Positions 17,365 to 26,708 of a stretch of DNA of 64,000 nucleotides are shown one piece after another (within the stretch, counting starts at the first letter, position 1; each line of letters begins with the position of its first letter). The notes beneath the pieces are model-generated. The model saw only the letters and a list, made by a program, of their open reading frames with translations. It did no database searches and was not told where the DNA came from. Source of the DNA: Flaviflexus massiliensis (lineage in GTDB: Bacteria; Actinomycetota; Actinomycetes; Actinomycetales; Actinomycetaceae); NCBI RefSeq assembly GCF_001375495.1, contig NZ_LN831058.1, positions 1,384,768 to 1,448,767 of the forward strand. Direction: 5' to 3'. The translations under genes and the position numbers were made by a program.

Positions 17365-18723
17365 GTGGAATCACGATCAGTCAATGAGATATACCAGTCG
17401 CTCGAGCGCTGGCGGGAACTGCCCGCCAAACATCAGCCAGCATGGCCTGATGAACTTAAGGTGCGGAGCGTCGGGCAGTATCTGCGCTCAATGCCGCCGC
17501 TGGTGTTTGCAGGTGAAGCGGACACGCTGAAGGAACAGATCGCCAAGGCAGGACGCGGCGAAGCCTTCATCCTCCAGGGTGGGGACTGCGCAGAGACGTT
17601 TGCCGACTCGATTTCAGCTGACCGGATCCGCGCCAAGATTCAGACGATCCTGCAAATGTCGATCATCCTCACCTACGGTGCGGCCCTTCCCGTTGTGAAG
17701 ATCGGTCGCATGGCGGGGCAGTACGCGAAGCCGCGTTCGAACCCGATCGAGAACCGTGACGGCGTTGAGCTCCCCTCGTACATGGGTGATGCTGTCAACG
17801 GGCACGACTTCACCACGGAACAGCGGATCCCGGACCCGCAGCGTATGGTGGACGCCTACCACCGTTCCGCGACCACCCTCAACCTCATCCGTGCCTTCAC
17901 CGGTGGTGGCTTCGCCGACATGTCCAAGGTCCACGAGTGGAACAAGGGCTTCACGGAGAACCCCGCTTACAAGAAGTACGAGAAGATGGCGGCGGACATC
18001 GACTGGGCTCTGCGGTTCATGGAGGCAGTCGGTATCGACTCCCCGAACCTGCGGACCGTCGACATGTACTCGTCGCACGAGGCTCTGCTGCTCGAATACG
18101 AGACGGCGATGACGCGTATCGACCAGCGCACCTCTCAGCCGTACAACACGTCCGGACACTTTCTGTGGATTGGCGAACGCACACGCGACATTGACGGCGC
18201 TCATGTCGAACTGCTCTCTCACGTCCGCAACCCGATCGGCGTCAAGCTTGGACCGACCACGACGGTCGATACTGCTCTGCGCCTCATGGACAAGCTCAAC
18301 CCCGAGGGCGAAGAGGGTCGCCTCACCTTCATCACCCGCATGGGTGCCGGAAAGATCCGTGACATCCTGCCCGACCTTGTCGAAGGCGTGATGAAGGATG
18401 GTCGTCCCGTGACGTGGATGACGGACCCGATGCACGGCAACACCATCACCGCGTCCAACGGCTACAAGACGCGCCGCATGGAAGATGTGGTTGACGAGAT
18501 CAGGGGCTTCTTCGACGTTCACATTGCCAAGGGCACCGTCCCCGGCGGTGTCCATATCGAACTGACCGGTGACTCTGTGACCGAGGTTCTGGGCGGCTCT
18601 GAGCAACTGTCCGAAGAGATCCTGTCCCAGCGTTACGAGACCCTGGTCGATCCGCGGCTGAACCATCGTCAGTCCCTCGAGGTGGCCTTCCTCGTTTCGC
18701 AGATGCTGCGCGACAAGAAGTAA
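17365..18723 (+). CDS. aroG: Class II 3-deoxy-7-phosphoheptulonate (DAHP) synthase
   Basis: This enzyme condenses PEP and erythrose 4-phosphate, the first step of the shikimate pathway. It has 452 residues, typical for the class II (plant/actinobacterial) type. Recognisable segments are FILQGGDCAETFAD, KIGRMAGQYAKPRS, TSGHFLWIGERTR and VTWMTDPMHGNT. The GTG start has AGGATC about 5 nt upstream. The gene sits next to the PASTA kinase, as aroG sits near pknL in mycobacteria. Feedback inhibition is known for the class but cannot be judged here. Confidence 0.97.
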   Translation: MESRSVNEIYQSLERWRELPAKHQPAWPDELKVRSVGQYLRSMPPLVFAGEADTLKEQIAKAGRGEAFILQGGDCAETFADSISADRIRAKIQTILQMSIILTYGAALPVVKIGRMAGQYAKPRSNPIENRDGVELPSYMGDAVNGHDFTTEQRIPDPQRMVDAYHRSATTLNLIRAFTGGGFADMSKVHEWNKGFTENPAYKKYEKMAADIDWALRFMEAVGIDSPNLRTVDMYSSHEALLLEYETAMTRIDQRTSQPYNTSGHFLWIGERTRDIDGAHVELLSHVRNPIGVKLGPTTTVDTALRLMDKLNPEGEEGRLTFITRMGAGKIRDILPDLVEGVMKDGRPVTWMTDPMHGNTITASNGYKTRRMEDVVDEIRGFFDVHIAKGTVPGGVHIELTGDSVTEVLGGSEQLSEEILSQRYETLVDPRLNHRQSLEVAFLVSQMLRDKK

Positions 18724-18771
18724 CTTCAAGGGGACAAAACACAGGCACAGTGCGCAGAGAAGAACTGCGTC

Positions 18772-18820
18772 AAGGTCGGGGTCGGAGCACAGTGGATGCT
18801 CTGACCCCGACCTTTCTGTG
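18772..18820 (+). terminator. Terminator after aroG
   Basis: A perfect 12-bp stem (18772-18783 with 18803-18814) with additional inner pairing AGCA/TGCT, followed by TTTCTGTG. It may also serve the convergent kinase gene. Confidence 0.8.
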
Positions 18821-18927
18821 TCTGGAATTGGCCGGACGGAATCCTGCGCTGAACCATTGCCTTATACCAAAGTGATCCTTCGCCCTATACCAATACGGTG
18901 GCAAGTGGGAGGGTAGGGAAGGGCTTG

Positions 18928-20889
18928 CTAGACGACGATGAGGGTGATGATCGTGCCGGCGGGATGCAGTTCTCCGGCCGGGATTGATTGCTGGCGAACC
19001 TGGTCGAAAACGCCGCCGAGGAAGTTGTCGAATTCAACCTCGAACCCGGCGTCGTTGAGCAGCTTCTCTGCGTCATCTCTTGACATGCCATAGACGTCGG
19101 GCACCTCGAAGAGCTCGGGGCCGAGGGAGACGGTGATCGTGACCGTATCGCCGCGGTAACCGCTACCAGAAGTGGACTGGGAAATAACCAGTCCTTCCTC
19201 GATATCGTCGGAATAGGCTTCCTCAGTCACAACGTCGAGTCCCTCGTTCTTCAGGATGTCAGCCGCATCCTCTGCAGTCTCGTTGCTGACATCGGGGATG
19301 GTGACGGGTTCGCGCCCAAGTGAGACGGTAAGCGTGACGGTTGTCGAGTGATCAACCTCGGTTCCCGCAGGAATATCCTGGGAAATAATGTTTCCCTCGG
19401 GCACCTGGTCGGAATAGTCTTCCTCAAAATCGGCTGTGAGCCGGCTGCTGGTGAGAACCTGCTCGGCGGTTTCTTGGGGGAGTCCGATAACGGCAGGAAC
19501 CTCGACCTGTTCGACACCGAGGGAGACGACCAGGGTGACCTCGTCACCGCGCGCCATCTCCGATGGCACCGACGGATCGGTCGAGATCACGTAGCCTTCG
19601 CGCACCTCATCCGAATAGTCGTGGTCGATAACGGGGGTGAGCTCGAGCTCTTCCAGCACCTTGACGGCAGCATCCTCTTGACGGCCCGTGACATCGGGGA
19701 GTGCCATTCTCATTCCCGGCCCGGCAGTGAAGTACCAGAAGATGCCGGCGGCCGAGGTGGCAATAAGGAGCAAGATGATGAGCCAGCGCCACAGCTTCGA
19801 CGAGGTTGAGGACTTCACCTCATTGGAGCCCGAGCGTTGCCTGGCAAGTTCGTGACCGCGCGAGTTTCGTCGCTTCGTCTCGGGCGGTGCGGTCAGCAGG
19901 GCGGTCTTGTGGGCGGGCGTGAAGGACCGAGTGTCGTAACTGCCGTTCGCAGGATCCTCGGGAGCGGGCGTGGACCGGTGCTCGAGATCGGTGGGAGAGA
20001 CGGCAATGCGCCGCTTGGCAATAATGTCGTCAAGATTATTGAGGACCTCTTGGACGCGGTCGCGAGCAACGATGCCGTTGGCGGGCCGCTGCGCGGGGTC
20101 CTTTGCGGTCAGCAATCCGATGAGGGAGTCGACGGAGGAGGGGATCCACGGTGCGACCGTGGAGAGCCGTGGCATGTTGTCGTTGACGTGCTTGTAGGCC
20201 AGTGCGATGGGGGTTTCTGCCCGGAATGGCACATCTCCCGCGATGAGCTCGTAGAGCATGATGCCGGCCGCATACACGTCAGAACGGGAGGTCACTTCTT
20301 CTTGGAGGACTTCCGGAGCGAGGTAGGCGACTGTGCCGAGAACCGTGCCCGCGGTCGTGGAGCGTGCCGCAGCCATGGCCCGTGCCAACCCAAAGTCCGT
20401 GACCTTCGCGATGAGTCCGTCCCCTTGGACGAGCATGACATTCTCGGGCTTCACGTCCCGGTGGACAAGGCCGGCCTGGTGGGCGTTGCCGAGTCCGGAG
20501 AGGACCTGGCGGGTGATTTCGAGTGCCATCCTGAGAGAGAACGAACCTCGGCGGGACAGTGCGGTGCGCAGGTCGTCACCGTTGATGTACTCCATGACCA
20601 GGTAGGTCGTGTCATGGAGATTATCGGATTCGATCGTCCCCTCATCAAATACCGAGACAACGTTGGGGTGGGAGAGCTTTGCGGCGGCAAGTGCTTCGCG
20701 GTGGAAGCGATCAACAAAGTCAGCCTGGTCAGCCAAGTGGGGGTGCATGATCTTCACGGCAACGCTGCGATCAAGCCGCTGGTCCTGTGCCTTGTAAACG
20801 GTGGCCATGCCGCCCCGTCCGAGGCGCGCATGAATCCGGTACCGACCATCGATGACGGTACCGAGCAGAGGATCTGGCACAGATTTCAC
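18928..20889 (-). CDS. pknL: Serine/threonine protein kinase with four PASTA domains
   Basis: A 653-residue transmembrane kinase. The catalytic domain (about 10-280) has GRGGMATVYKAQD, AVKIMH, HRDVKPENVML and the DFGLARAM activation segment. After a basic, Ser/Thr-rich juxtamembrane region comes one TM helix (WRWLIILLLIATSAAGIFWYF, about 370-390), then four extracellular PASTA repeats, which in this family bind peptidoglycan or lipid II. The position beside aroG and an Rv2175c-like gene argues for PknL. M. tuberculosis PknL lacks PASTA, whereas corynebacterial PknL has them. The GTG start lies in the usual place before DPLLGTVIDGRY. Its neighbour is a LysM lytic transglycosylase, suggesting cell-wall control. 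Confidence 0.92.
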   Translation of the reverse strand: MKSVPDPLLGTVIDGRYRIHARLGRGGMATVYKAQDQRLDRSVAVKIMHPHLADQADFVDRFHREALAAAKLSHPNVVSVFDEGTIESDNLHDTTYLVMEYINGDDLRTALSRRGSFSLRMALEITRQVLSGLGNAHQAGLVHRDVKPENVMLVQGDGLIAKVTDFGLARAMAAARSTTAGTVLGTVAYLAPEVLQEEVTSRSDVYAAGIMLYELIAGDVPFRAETPIALAYKHVNDNMPRLSTVAPWIPSSVDSLIGLLTAKDPAQRPANGIVARDRVQEVLNNLDDIIAKRRIAVSPTDLEHRSTPAPEDPANGSYDTRSFTPAHKTALLTAPPETKRRNSRGHELARQRSGSNEVKSSTSSKLWRWLIILLLIATSAAGIFWYFTAGPGMRMALPDVTGRQEDAAVKVLEELELTPVIDHDYSDEVREGYVISTDPSVPSEMARGDEVTLVVSLGVEQVEVPAVIGLPQETAEQVLTSSRLTADFEEDYSDQVPEGNIISQDIPAGTEVDHSTTVTLTVSLGREPVTIPDVSNETAEDAADILKNEGLDVVTEEAYSDDIEEGLVISQSTSGSGYRGDTVTITVSLGPELFEVPDVYGMSRDDAEKLLNDAGFEVEFDNFLGGVFDQVRQQSIPAGELHPAGTIITLIVV

Positions 20890-20958
20890 GTACCTAGCCT
20901 AAACGACACTCCCTAGCCCTGCTTTGAAGCGGGGCTGGGGAGGACGCACCTGTGAGGT

Positions 20959-22584
20959 TTAACGGAATTGGGCCATCGAGGCCTTGACCCGAGCCACGTA
21001 GCTCTGGGTGTCGGAGAACATGCCGTAGCGACGCACCGAACCAAGACCCTGGTAGTAGCCGGCGATGCCGACGTCGAGGGAACCGGACATCGACTGGAGC
21101 TGACGGATGATGACAACGCCAGCGATGATGTTGTCGCGCGGGTTCAGCAGGTTGAGGTCGTAGCCAACGAGGTCGGATGCCCACTCACCGGAAGACGGAA
21201 TGACCTGCATGGTCCCAATCGCGTTCGCGGGGGAAACGGCCCGAGCATCGAAGCCCGATTCGCGGAAGGCGTGAGCTTGGGCGAGAGCGGGATCGACACC
21301 GTACTGGATAGCGATCTCTCGCACCATGGCCTGAGTTTCGGCGCGGGACGGGACAGCGATTGAGTTGAGGTAAGCCTTGTTCTCGTTCGCGGAACGGACC
21401 GTCGCATCCGGGTAGGTGTAGTGCAGGAACGTGTTCGGCACCAGATCCTGGTTCGAGTTCGAAGCAGGGGCGGAAGCAGTGCCGGCAACCGTCAGTTTCT
21501 GGCCCGGGTAAATGACCGTGGAGGACAGTCCGGAGGCCGACATGATCGCGGACACCGATGTGCCGTGCTTGGTGGCAATACCGGACAGGGTGTCACCGCG
21601 CTGCACCGTGTACGTCGTCGACGAAGCACTCGGTGCCGGTGTGGACGGTGCGGGAGTGGACGCGGCGGGAGCCGACGCCGCAGGAGCAGAGCCGCGCAGG
21701 GTTAGCTTCTGTCCCGGGTAAATGACGTTCGCGTTCTTCAGACCCGAAGCCGAAACAATCGCTGACACGGTCGTGCCGTGCTTGGCTGCAATGCCCGAGA
21801 GAGTATCGCCGCGCTGGACCGTATAGGTCGTGGCTGAGGAACTGCTTGAGGAAGGTGTAGCAGGAGCCGGAGCTGCGGTGGCGGGCTTCGAAGCCGACGA
21901 CGATGCCTTCAAGTTGAGCTTCTGCCCGGGGAAGATGAGGTCGGAGGATAGGTTGTTGGCGGACTTGAGAGCACCCACCGTTGTCAAATGCTTGAGCGCA
22001 ATACCGGACAGGGTGTCACCGCGCTGGACCGTATAGGTCGTGGCTGAGGAACTGCTTGAGGAAGGTGCAGCAGGAGCCGGAGCTGCGGTGGCGGGCTTCG
22101 AAGCCGACGACGATGCCTTCAAGTTGAGCTTCTGCCCGGGGAAGATGAGGTCGGAGGATAGGTTGTTGGCGGACTTGAGAGCACCCACCGTTGTCGAATG
22201 CTTGAGCGCAATACCGGACAGGGTGTCGCCGCGCTTAACCGTGTAGGTGGACGACGAGCTCGACGAAGACTTGGTCGACGAGGCTGTAGGAGCTCGTGTG
22301 GCAGTGACGCTCGAACCGGGGATCTCCAGGCGCTGACCGGGATGAATAACGGCACTGTTACCAAGATTGTTCGTGCTGATGATCGAGTTCATGGAGACAC
22401 CGAAGCGCTGGGAAATATCCCAGATCGTGTCGCCGCTCGTCACCTGATAGGTGGCTGAGGGGAGCTTAATTGCGGGACCTGCTGGCAGGTCGGCCGCCGT
22501 GGCAGGGACGGGTGCCAAAACGCTCACGGCAGCGGTTGCAGTGACGGCAACCGAAGCGCTGAGAGAGCGACGTGAGTAGGCCAT
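20959..22584 (-). CDS. Secreted protein with five LysM repeats and a C-terminal lytic transglycosylase domain
   Basis: A 541-residue secreted peptidoglycan enzyme. It has a signal peptide (SVLAPVPATAADL cleavage region), then five LysM modules (YTVQRGDTLSGIA-type) joined by Ser/Ala/Pro linkers. The C-terminal SLT-like domain has the catalytic-type Glu in HAFRESGFDARAVS and the family GTMQVIPSS segment. It probably cleaves glycan strands at growth or division sites. The start at 22584 has GGAGG 5 nt upstream. LysM 2 and 3 with their linkers are nearly identical at DNA level (see repeat). Confidence 0.92.
   Translation of the reverse strand: MAYSRRSLSASVAVTATAAVSVLAPVPATAADLPAGPAIKLPSATYQVTSGDTIWDISQRFGVSMNSIISTNNLGNSAVIHPGQRLEIPGSSVTATRAPTASSTKSSSSSSSTYTVKRGDTLSGIALKHSTTVGALKSANNLSSDLIFPGQKLNLKASSSASKPATAAPAPAAPSSSSSSATTYTVQRGDTLSGIALKHLTTVGALKSANNLSSDLIFPGQKLNLKASSSASKPATAAPAPATPSSSSSSATTYTVQRGDTLSGIAAKHGTTVSAIVSASGLKNANVIYPGQKLTLRGSAPAASAPAASTPAPSTPAPSASSTTYTVQRGDTLSGIATKHGTSVSAIMSASGLSSTVIYPGQKLTVAGTASAPASNSNQDLVPNTFLHYTYPDATVRSANENKAYLNSIAVPSRAETQAMVREIAIQYGVDPALAQAHAFRESGFDARAVSPANAIGTMQVIPSSGEWASDLVGYDLNLLNPRDNIIAGVVIIRQLQSMSGSLDVGIAGYYQGLGSVRRYGMFSDTQSYVARVKASMAQFR
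21819..22238. repeat. Tandem 210-bp near-identical repeat inside the LysM gene
   Basis: Two consecutive units of 210 bp (about 21819-22028 and 22029-22238) differ at only a few positions. Each encodes one Ser/Ala/Pro linker plus one LysM module, so the repeat is in frame. It shows a recent duplication and is prone to change of copy number. Confidence 0.85.
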
Positions 22585-22721
22585 GAATCCTCCGGAGTGA
22601 AACACGGGAACAATGATCGTGATGATCTTGTTGTGAATTGTGATGAGTTTGTGACAGATGGTTCAGATGTGACACTAGTCGGTTTTGCGGCGTGTCGCCA
22701 ACCGTTTCCAGAAATTGGTCC

Positions 22722-22727
22722 TACTAT
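22722..22727 (+). promoter_or_regulatory. -10 element of a probable leaderless transcript
   Basis: TACTAT ends 6 nt before the GTG at 22734, which has no ribosome binding site. Transcription would then begin at the start codon. Confidence 0.5.
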
Positions 22728-22733
22728 TTTTCC

Positions 22734-23084
22734 GTGAACTCTGTCTTACCCGACAATATGTCCCTCCCAGAGGTCGCAGTAGCCCTCAATATTCGGCTTC
22801 GTGACGTCCGCACCCTCATCTCCGAACACAAGCTTTTGGCGACCCGTCCGGAAGGCCCTCTCGTGGTGACGAGCGATCAGCTTGTGGAGGAAGACGGAAC
22901 GTGGCAGGTGCTGGGAAACCTGCGCGGCACCCTCATCCTTCTCTCCGATAGCGGGTTCAGTGACGACGAGGCTCACGAATGGCTGCATCGGGAAGATGCG
23001 GAACTGGGGATGACACCCATGGAAGCGCTACGACAGGGCAAGCATCGTGCCGTGCGCCGGATAGCATCCGGTCTCGCCTACTAA
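22734..23084 (+). CDS. Rv2175c-like winged-helix DNA-binding protein
   Basis: A 116-residue protein resembling mycobacterial Rv2175c, a DNA-binding protein phosphorylated by PknL. The N-terminal part (LPEVAVALNIRLRDVRTLISEHKLLATR) forms a MerR/HTH-like helix pair. The C-terminal part keeps LRGTLILLSDSGFSDDEAHEWLH and the family ending RRIASGLAY. It is divergent from the LysM transglycosylase and close to the PASTA kinase. The GTG at 22734 is chosen from the -10 spacing; a GTG at 22692 would add 14 residues but also lacks a ribosome binding site. Confidence 0.85.
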   Translation: MNSVLPDNMSLPEVAVALNIRLRDVRTLISEHKLLATRPEGPLVVTSDQLVEEDGTWQVLGNLRGTLILLSDSGFSDDEAHEWLHREDAELGMTPMEALRQGKHRAVRRIASGLAY

Positions 23085-23378
23085 CGAAGACCCGGAAACC
23101 TCGTCCGCTAGGACGAATTCTCTTGATTTAAAGAGATCACACCCCATGGCGTGCTTTAACCGATTGCGCTACCGGTCATCACATACGACCTTCCCCAACG
23201 GGAAGAATCGCGGTTTTGCGAGTCTCTTACTTGGGTGACTGGAGTCCAATGATCTTGGCGTGTAGTGCAGGGCAGGAACACCGTTGTTCCCAGCCTGATG
23301 CTCACAACATTTGCAGGGAACTGCGTGCCTTGAATAAGTCATGCTCGTTCAAGGCACGCTCTGCCTGTGGGGATTGAT
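23085..23378. other. Hairpin-rich region between convergent genes
   Basis: This 294-bp spacer contains at least six short inverted repeats: 23101-23116, 23119-23136, 23138-23153, 23159-23176, 23191-23204 and a GGAAC/GTTCC pair near 23275. It ends in the 12-bp stem at 23323-23359. No protein gene is supported. It may only be terminators for both genes, or a structured RNA. Confidence 0.5.
23323..23359 (-). terminator. Hairpin after the polyprenyl synthetase gene
   Basis: A perfect 12-bp stem (23323-23334 with 23348-23359) with a 13-nt loop, 20 bp after the stop of the minus-strand gene. No U-tract in either direction. Confidence 0.65.
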
Positions 23379-24452
23379 TCAGTGTTGGCGGGTGGTTAGA
23401 CGATCCATGAGCTGATCGAGGCTATCCTTGCCAGGTCCGTCGGGCAGTTCCTGCCAGGCCGTGAGAGCCTGTTGCTCCCGCTCGGCAATGATCGCCTCGT
23501 GCTCCTCCCACGCGCCACTGCTGGTGATGAGACCGGTAATGGTGTTGACCTCGTCATCCGAGAGAGGCTGACCAAGGGACTCTGCAATCATGTGAGCCTC
23601 CTCGGAGCCAGCGAGTCTCGCGAGGGCCGTGAGGATCAGGACCGTGCGCTTACCTTCCCTCAGGTCGCCTCCGGTGGGCTTGCCGGTCGTGGACGGATCT
23701 CCCGCCACGCCGAGCGCGTCGTCGCGCAACTGGAATGCTTCGCCCAGGGGAGCCCCGATGTGGGAAAGAGTGGCAAGGAGGTTCTCGTCGGCGCCGGCCG
23801 CTTCGGCACCGATCAAGAGCGGGTCACGAACGGAGTACCGAGCGGACTTGTGGCGGATGACGGAGAAGGCATCTTCGCGCGCCGCCAGGAGCGCCTCCCG
23901 TGGATTGGGTCCGTTCAGCATGCTGAGTAGGTCAATGTTTTCGGCACGAACATCGAGGAACTGTCCGAAAGCAACCTCGGCGCACATCGTTTGGAAACGA
24001 AGGTTTGCGGCCTGCGAGGCGTGCTTGAGCATGTGGGTGGAGGCGAGGGCGAGGAGGAAGTCACCGGAGCAAATCCCCGCATCGCGCCCAAACATCACCG
24101 AATCGCCAACAAGATCGGAGTCGTCGAAGGCGGTAGCGAACTGGATATGGACGGCGGGCTGACCGCGGCGGGTGGGGGAGTCGTCCATGATGTCGTCGTG
24201 CACGAGAGCCGCGCCCTGGAAGATTTCGATCGCTGCCGCGACCTCGAACGCATCATCGCTGGGTTCGTTGCCGGTCGCGCACATGGCGCCCGCAAGCGAC
24301 AGGAGGCCGCGCACACGCTTACCGCCGCCGAGAAGCGATCGGGTCGGGTCGATAAAAGACCCGAGAAGGTGACGATCCGCATCGGCGAATCCATGTGCGT
24401 CCAGCGCCGCAATCGTGCGCTCGGAAATGATCTGTGGGAACGACTCGTGCAT
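23379..24452 (-). CDS. Polyprenyl (geranylgeranyl-type) diphosphate synthase
   Basis: A trans-prenyltransferase that elongates allylic diphosphates with IPP. It has 357 residues. The first Asp-rich motif is ALVHDDIMDDSPTRRG and the second is FQLRDDALGVAGD. GGKRVRG near residue 43 binds IPP. In M. tuberculosis an IdsA-type enzyme lies in the same neighbourhood. The chain length of the product (menaquinone side chain, carotenoid or other) cannot be deduced by eye. Confidence 0.93.
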   Translation of the reverse strand: MHESFPQIISERTIAALDAHGFADADRHLLGSFIDPTRSLLGGGKRVRGLLSLAGAMCATGNEPSDDAFEVAAAIEIFQGAALVHDDIMDDSPTRRGQPAVHIQFATAFDDSDLVGDSVMFGRDAGICSGDFLLALASTHMLKHASQAANLRFQTMCAEVAFGQFLDVRAENIDLLSMLNGPNPREALLAAREDAFSVIRHKSARYSVRDPLLIGAEAAGADENLLATLSHIGAPLGEAFQLRDDALGVAGDPSTTGKPTGGDLREGKRTVLILTALARLAGSEEAHMIAESLGQPLSDDEVNTITGLITSSGAWEEHEAIIAEREQQALTAWQELPDGPGKDSLDQLMDRLTTRQH

Positions 24453-24556
24453 GCCACCACTCTAACCGGTTGCCACAGTCAAACAGTTTTACACAACCAT
24501 CCACAGGTCGTCTTCCCTCAATTAATTCGGGTGGGTGTTCGCGGTTTCATCGAGGC

Positions 24557-25465
24557 ATGAAAAACGTCACTGAAGAAATCCTGCCCCTCGCAACCCTCGC
24601 CCACCTCGCGGTCGAAGCCGGGAACTACCGGTTAAACGGGAAGCTCGCACTCGTTGACGCAGACGGAACTAGCGGTACGAGTGTTTTTCTCATCCCATTC
24701 GACCACCTGCCCGAAATCATCGGTCGCACATCACCCCGGGCCACCGTGGCCTTCCTCTTCCCCGACGGAACCGACCTCGAGGATAGGTTGATACGTGAAC
24801 GCGCCGAACTAGTTGACGAGATCGGTCGCTCCCGAGGGCCGAATAACGGTCCGTGGGATACCGTGATCGCCCACGGCGGGGTCCGATTCCGCATCTATTC
24901 ACCGCACGGCTGGCTCGACGAACCCGAATTCGACGGGATGAGCAACGAACGCCTCGACCACTACATTGCCGCGTTCTCCGGGGAACAGCCGCGTGGTGAG
25001 AAACGGACGCTGAGCGTTGCGGACCTCGGACGGGCGCATGACCAATGGCGGACCGCTCTCGCCAGCGCCATGAATGGCGAAGTGAGCAGCGTCGTTCCCA
25101 TGGAGGGGTCGCTTGAGGCCGGCTCCATCCGTGACACGGTCATCGTCTGGTCCGTTGGCGACGAGGGCAGAGACACGCTCGGTCCCCGCGGCACTTTCAT
25201 TCCGCCCCGTACACCACCCAATCCGGACAGGATTGAGGCGGCGCTCGCGGTGCTTGCCGCCCGCGTCGGGCACCAGGACACGGTGCATGCCCTCAGCTGC
25301 GCCGCCTACATCGCCTGGTGGTGCGGATTCGACCGGCTGGCAACCCACCTCTACTACCGGGTCAGGTCAACCGGGCAACGCAGCAGACTGGCAAAACTCG
25401 TGTGGGCGGCCATGTCCCAGCAGATCATGCCGCCCTGGATGGGACAAATGCAGTCGGCATCTTGA
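24557..25465 (+). CDS. DUF4192 family protein
   Basis: A 302-residue cytosolic protein. The N-terminal part (LPLATLAHLAVEAG) and the C-terminal helical part with AWWCGFDRLATHLYYRV and RLAKLVWAAMSQQIMPPWM fit DUF4192, an actinobacterial family of unknown function. The start at 24557 is the first Met before the conserved region; CGAGG is very close to it, so it is uncertain. It is divergent from the prenyl synthase and precedes gcvT in the same direction by about 140 bp. Confidence 0.78.
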   Translation: MKNVTEEILPLATLAHLAVEAGNYRLNGKLALVDADGTSGTSVFLIPFDHLPEIIGRTSPRATVAFLFPDGTDLEDRLIRERAELVDEIGRSRGPNNGPWDTVIAHGGVRFRIYSPHGWLDEPEFDGMSNERLDHYIAAFSGEQPRGEKRTLSVADLGRAHDQWRTALASAMNGEVSSVVPMEGSLEAGSIRDTVIVWSVGDEGRDTLGPRGTFIPPRTPPNPDRIEAALAVLAARVGHQDTVHALSCAAYIAWWCGFDRLATHLYYRVRSTGQRSRLAKLVWAAMSQQIMPPWMGQMQSAS

Positions 25466-25603
25466 CGAAATACCGCGCCCTGAACGCCCACATGCGATAG
25501 CGTGGCATTGACAGCGACGTCCCCGGGGAAACATGCCGCCACAAGCGGAAGCATTCGAGTAAACGATGCCCCCCAGGTGCAAGGAAGCGGGAATAATACT
25601 CAT

Positions 25604-26695
25604 ATGACCCTGGAAGCCACGGCGTTGGAAAGTGTCCACCAGAAGCTCGGCGCCACCATGACTGACTTCGCGGGATGGCACATGCCGCTCAGGTACACAT
25701 CGGATCGGGAAGAACACGAGGCTGTCCGCACCCGGTCAGGCCTGTTCGACCTCTCCCACATGGGGCAGATCCGCGTCGAAGGACCGGATGCCGGGAGGGT
25801 TCTCGACTATTCGCTCGTCAACATCCTGTCGACCATGCAGGTGGGCAGGGCCCGCTATTCCCTCATGGTGAATGAACTCGGAGGAATCCTGGACGACCTC
25901 ATCGTCTACCGCACGGATGAGACCGACTATCTTGTCATCGCCAATGCCGCCAATTGCCGCACCGTCAGCGACGAACTGACGCGACGCTCCACCGAGCTTG
26001 ATGCCAAGGTCGCGATTCAGGACAACACTCATGCCCGCGCCCTCATCGCCGTTCAAGGACCACTTAGCGCCGATATTGTCAGCTCCGTCATTGACGACCC
26101 GGCCCGTTTTCTAGAGCTCGGCTACTACCGCCACGACACCTTCGTCATTGGCGGTCTACCGGTCCACGTGGCTCGCACCGGATATACGGGTGAACGCGGT
26201 TACGAAATCATGGCTGATGCCAACGGGGCTCAAGAGTTGTGGAATATTCTTGCCGAGGCGGGCAAGGAAAACTCGTTGCAGCCCTGCGGGCTTGCGGCAC
26301 GCGACACTCTCCGCCTCGAGGCTGGCATGCCCCTCTACGGCAACGAGCTCTCCCAAGAAAGAACCCCTGCCGATGTTGGCCAGGGCGGGATCGTCAAACT
26401 CGACCACGACTTTGTTGGAGTAGAGGCTCTGCGAAACCACGCCGCATCCACAACGCTGTACGGACTGCGCGGCGAGGGCAGGAGAGCTGCGCGGGCAGGT
26501 TCCATCATTTCCATCGACGGAACCGACGTAGGAGTCATCACCTCCGGTGTGCTTTCACCAACGCTCGGATACCCGATTGCGCTCGCCATCCTCCCCGAGG
26601 GAATACCGGCCAATACCAGCGTTGTTGCAACCGTTCGCGGTAAAGACCAACCCATGGCCATCACATCACTCCCGTTCTATACGAGCACCAACTAG
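25604..26695 (+). CDS. gcvT: Glycine cleavage system T protein (aminomethyltransferase)
   Basis: GcvT transfers the methylene group from aminomethyl-lipoyl-GcvH to tetrahydrofolate, releasing ammonia. It has 363 residues. MTDFAGWHMPLRY, GLFDLSHMGQIRVEG and CGLAARDTLRLEAGMPLYG are typical. The start at 25604 fits the family N-terminus; an AT-rich TAATAC just upstream could be a -10 for a leaderless or very short leader. First gene of gcvT-gcvH-gcvP. No glycine riboswitch was recognised upstream. Confidence 0.96.
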   Translation: MTLEATALESVHQKLGATMTDFAGWHMPLRYTSDREEHEAVRTRSGLFDLSHMGQIRVEGPDAGRVLDYSLVNILSTMQVGRARYSLMVNELGGILDDLIVYRTDETDYLVIANAANCRTVSDELTRRSTELDAKVAIQDNTHARALIAVQGPLSADIVSSVIDDPARFLELGYYRHDTFVIGGLPVHVARTGYTGERGYEIMADANGAQELWNILAEAGKENSLQPCGLAARDTLRLEAGMPLYGNELSQERTPADVGQGGIVKLDHDFVGVEALRNHAASTTLYGLRGEGRRAARAGSIISIDGTDVGVITSGVLSPTLGYPIALAILPEGIPANTSVVATVRGKDQPMAITSLPFYTSTN

Positions 26696-26708
26696 GAAAC
26701 GAGGCACC

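Noticed and set aside
23101-23182. tRNA-like sequence on the minus strand (GGTAGCGCAATCGGTT)
   Set aside because: The D-stem does not pair properly and no anticodon stem or T-loop follows at the right distance.
25466-25603. Glycine riboswitch before gcvT
   Set aside because: None of the conserved riboswitch segments is present in the 138 bp.
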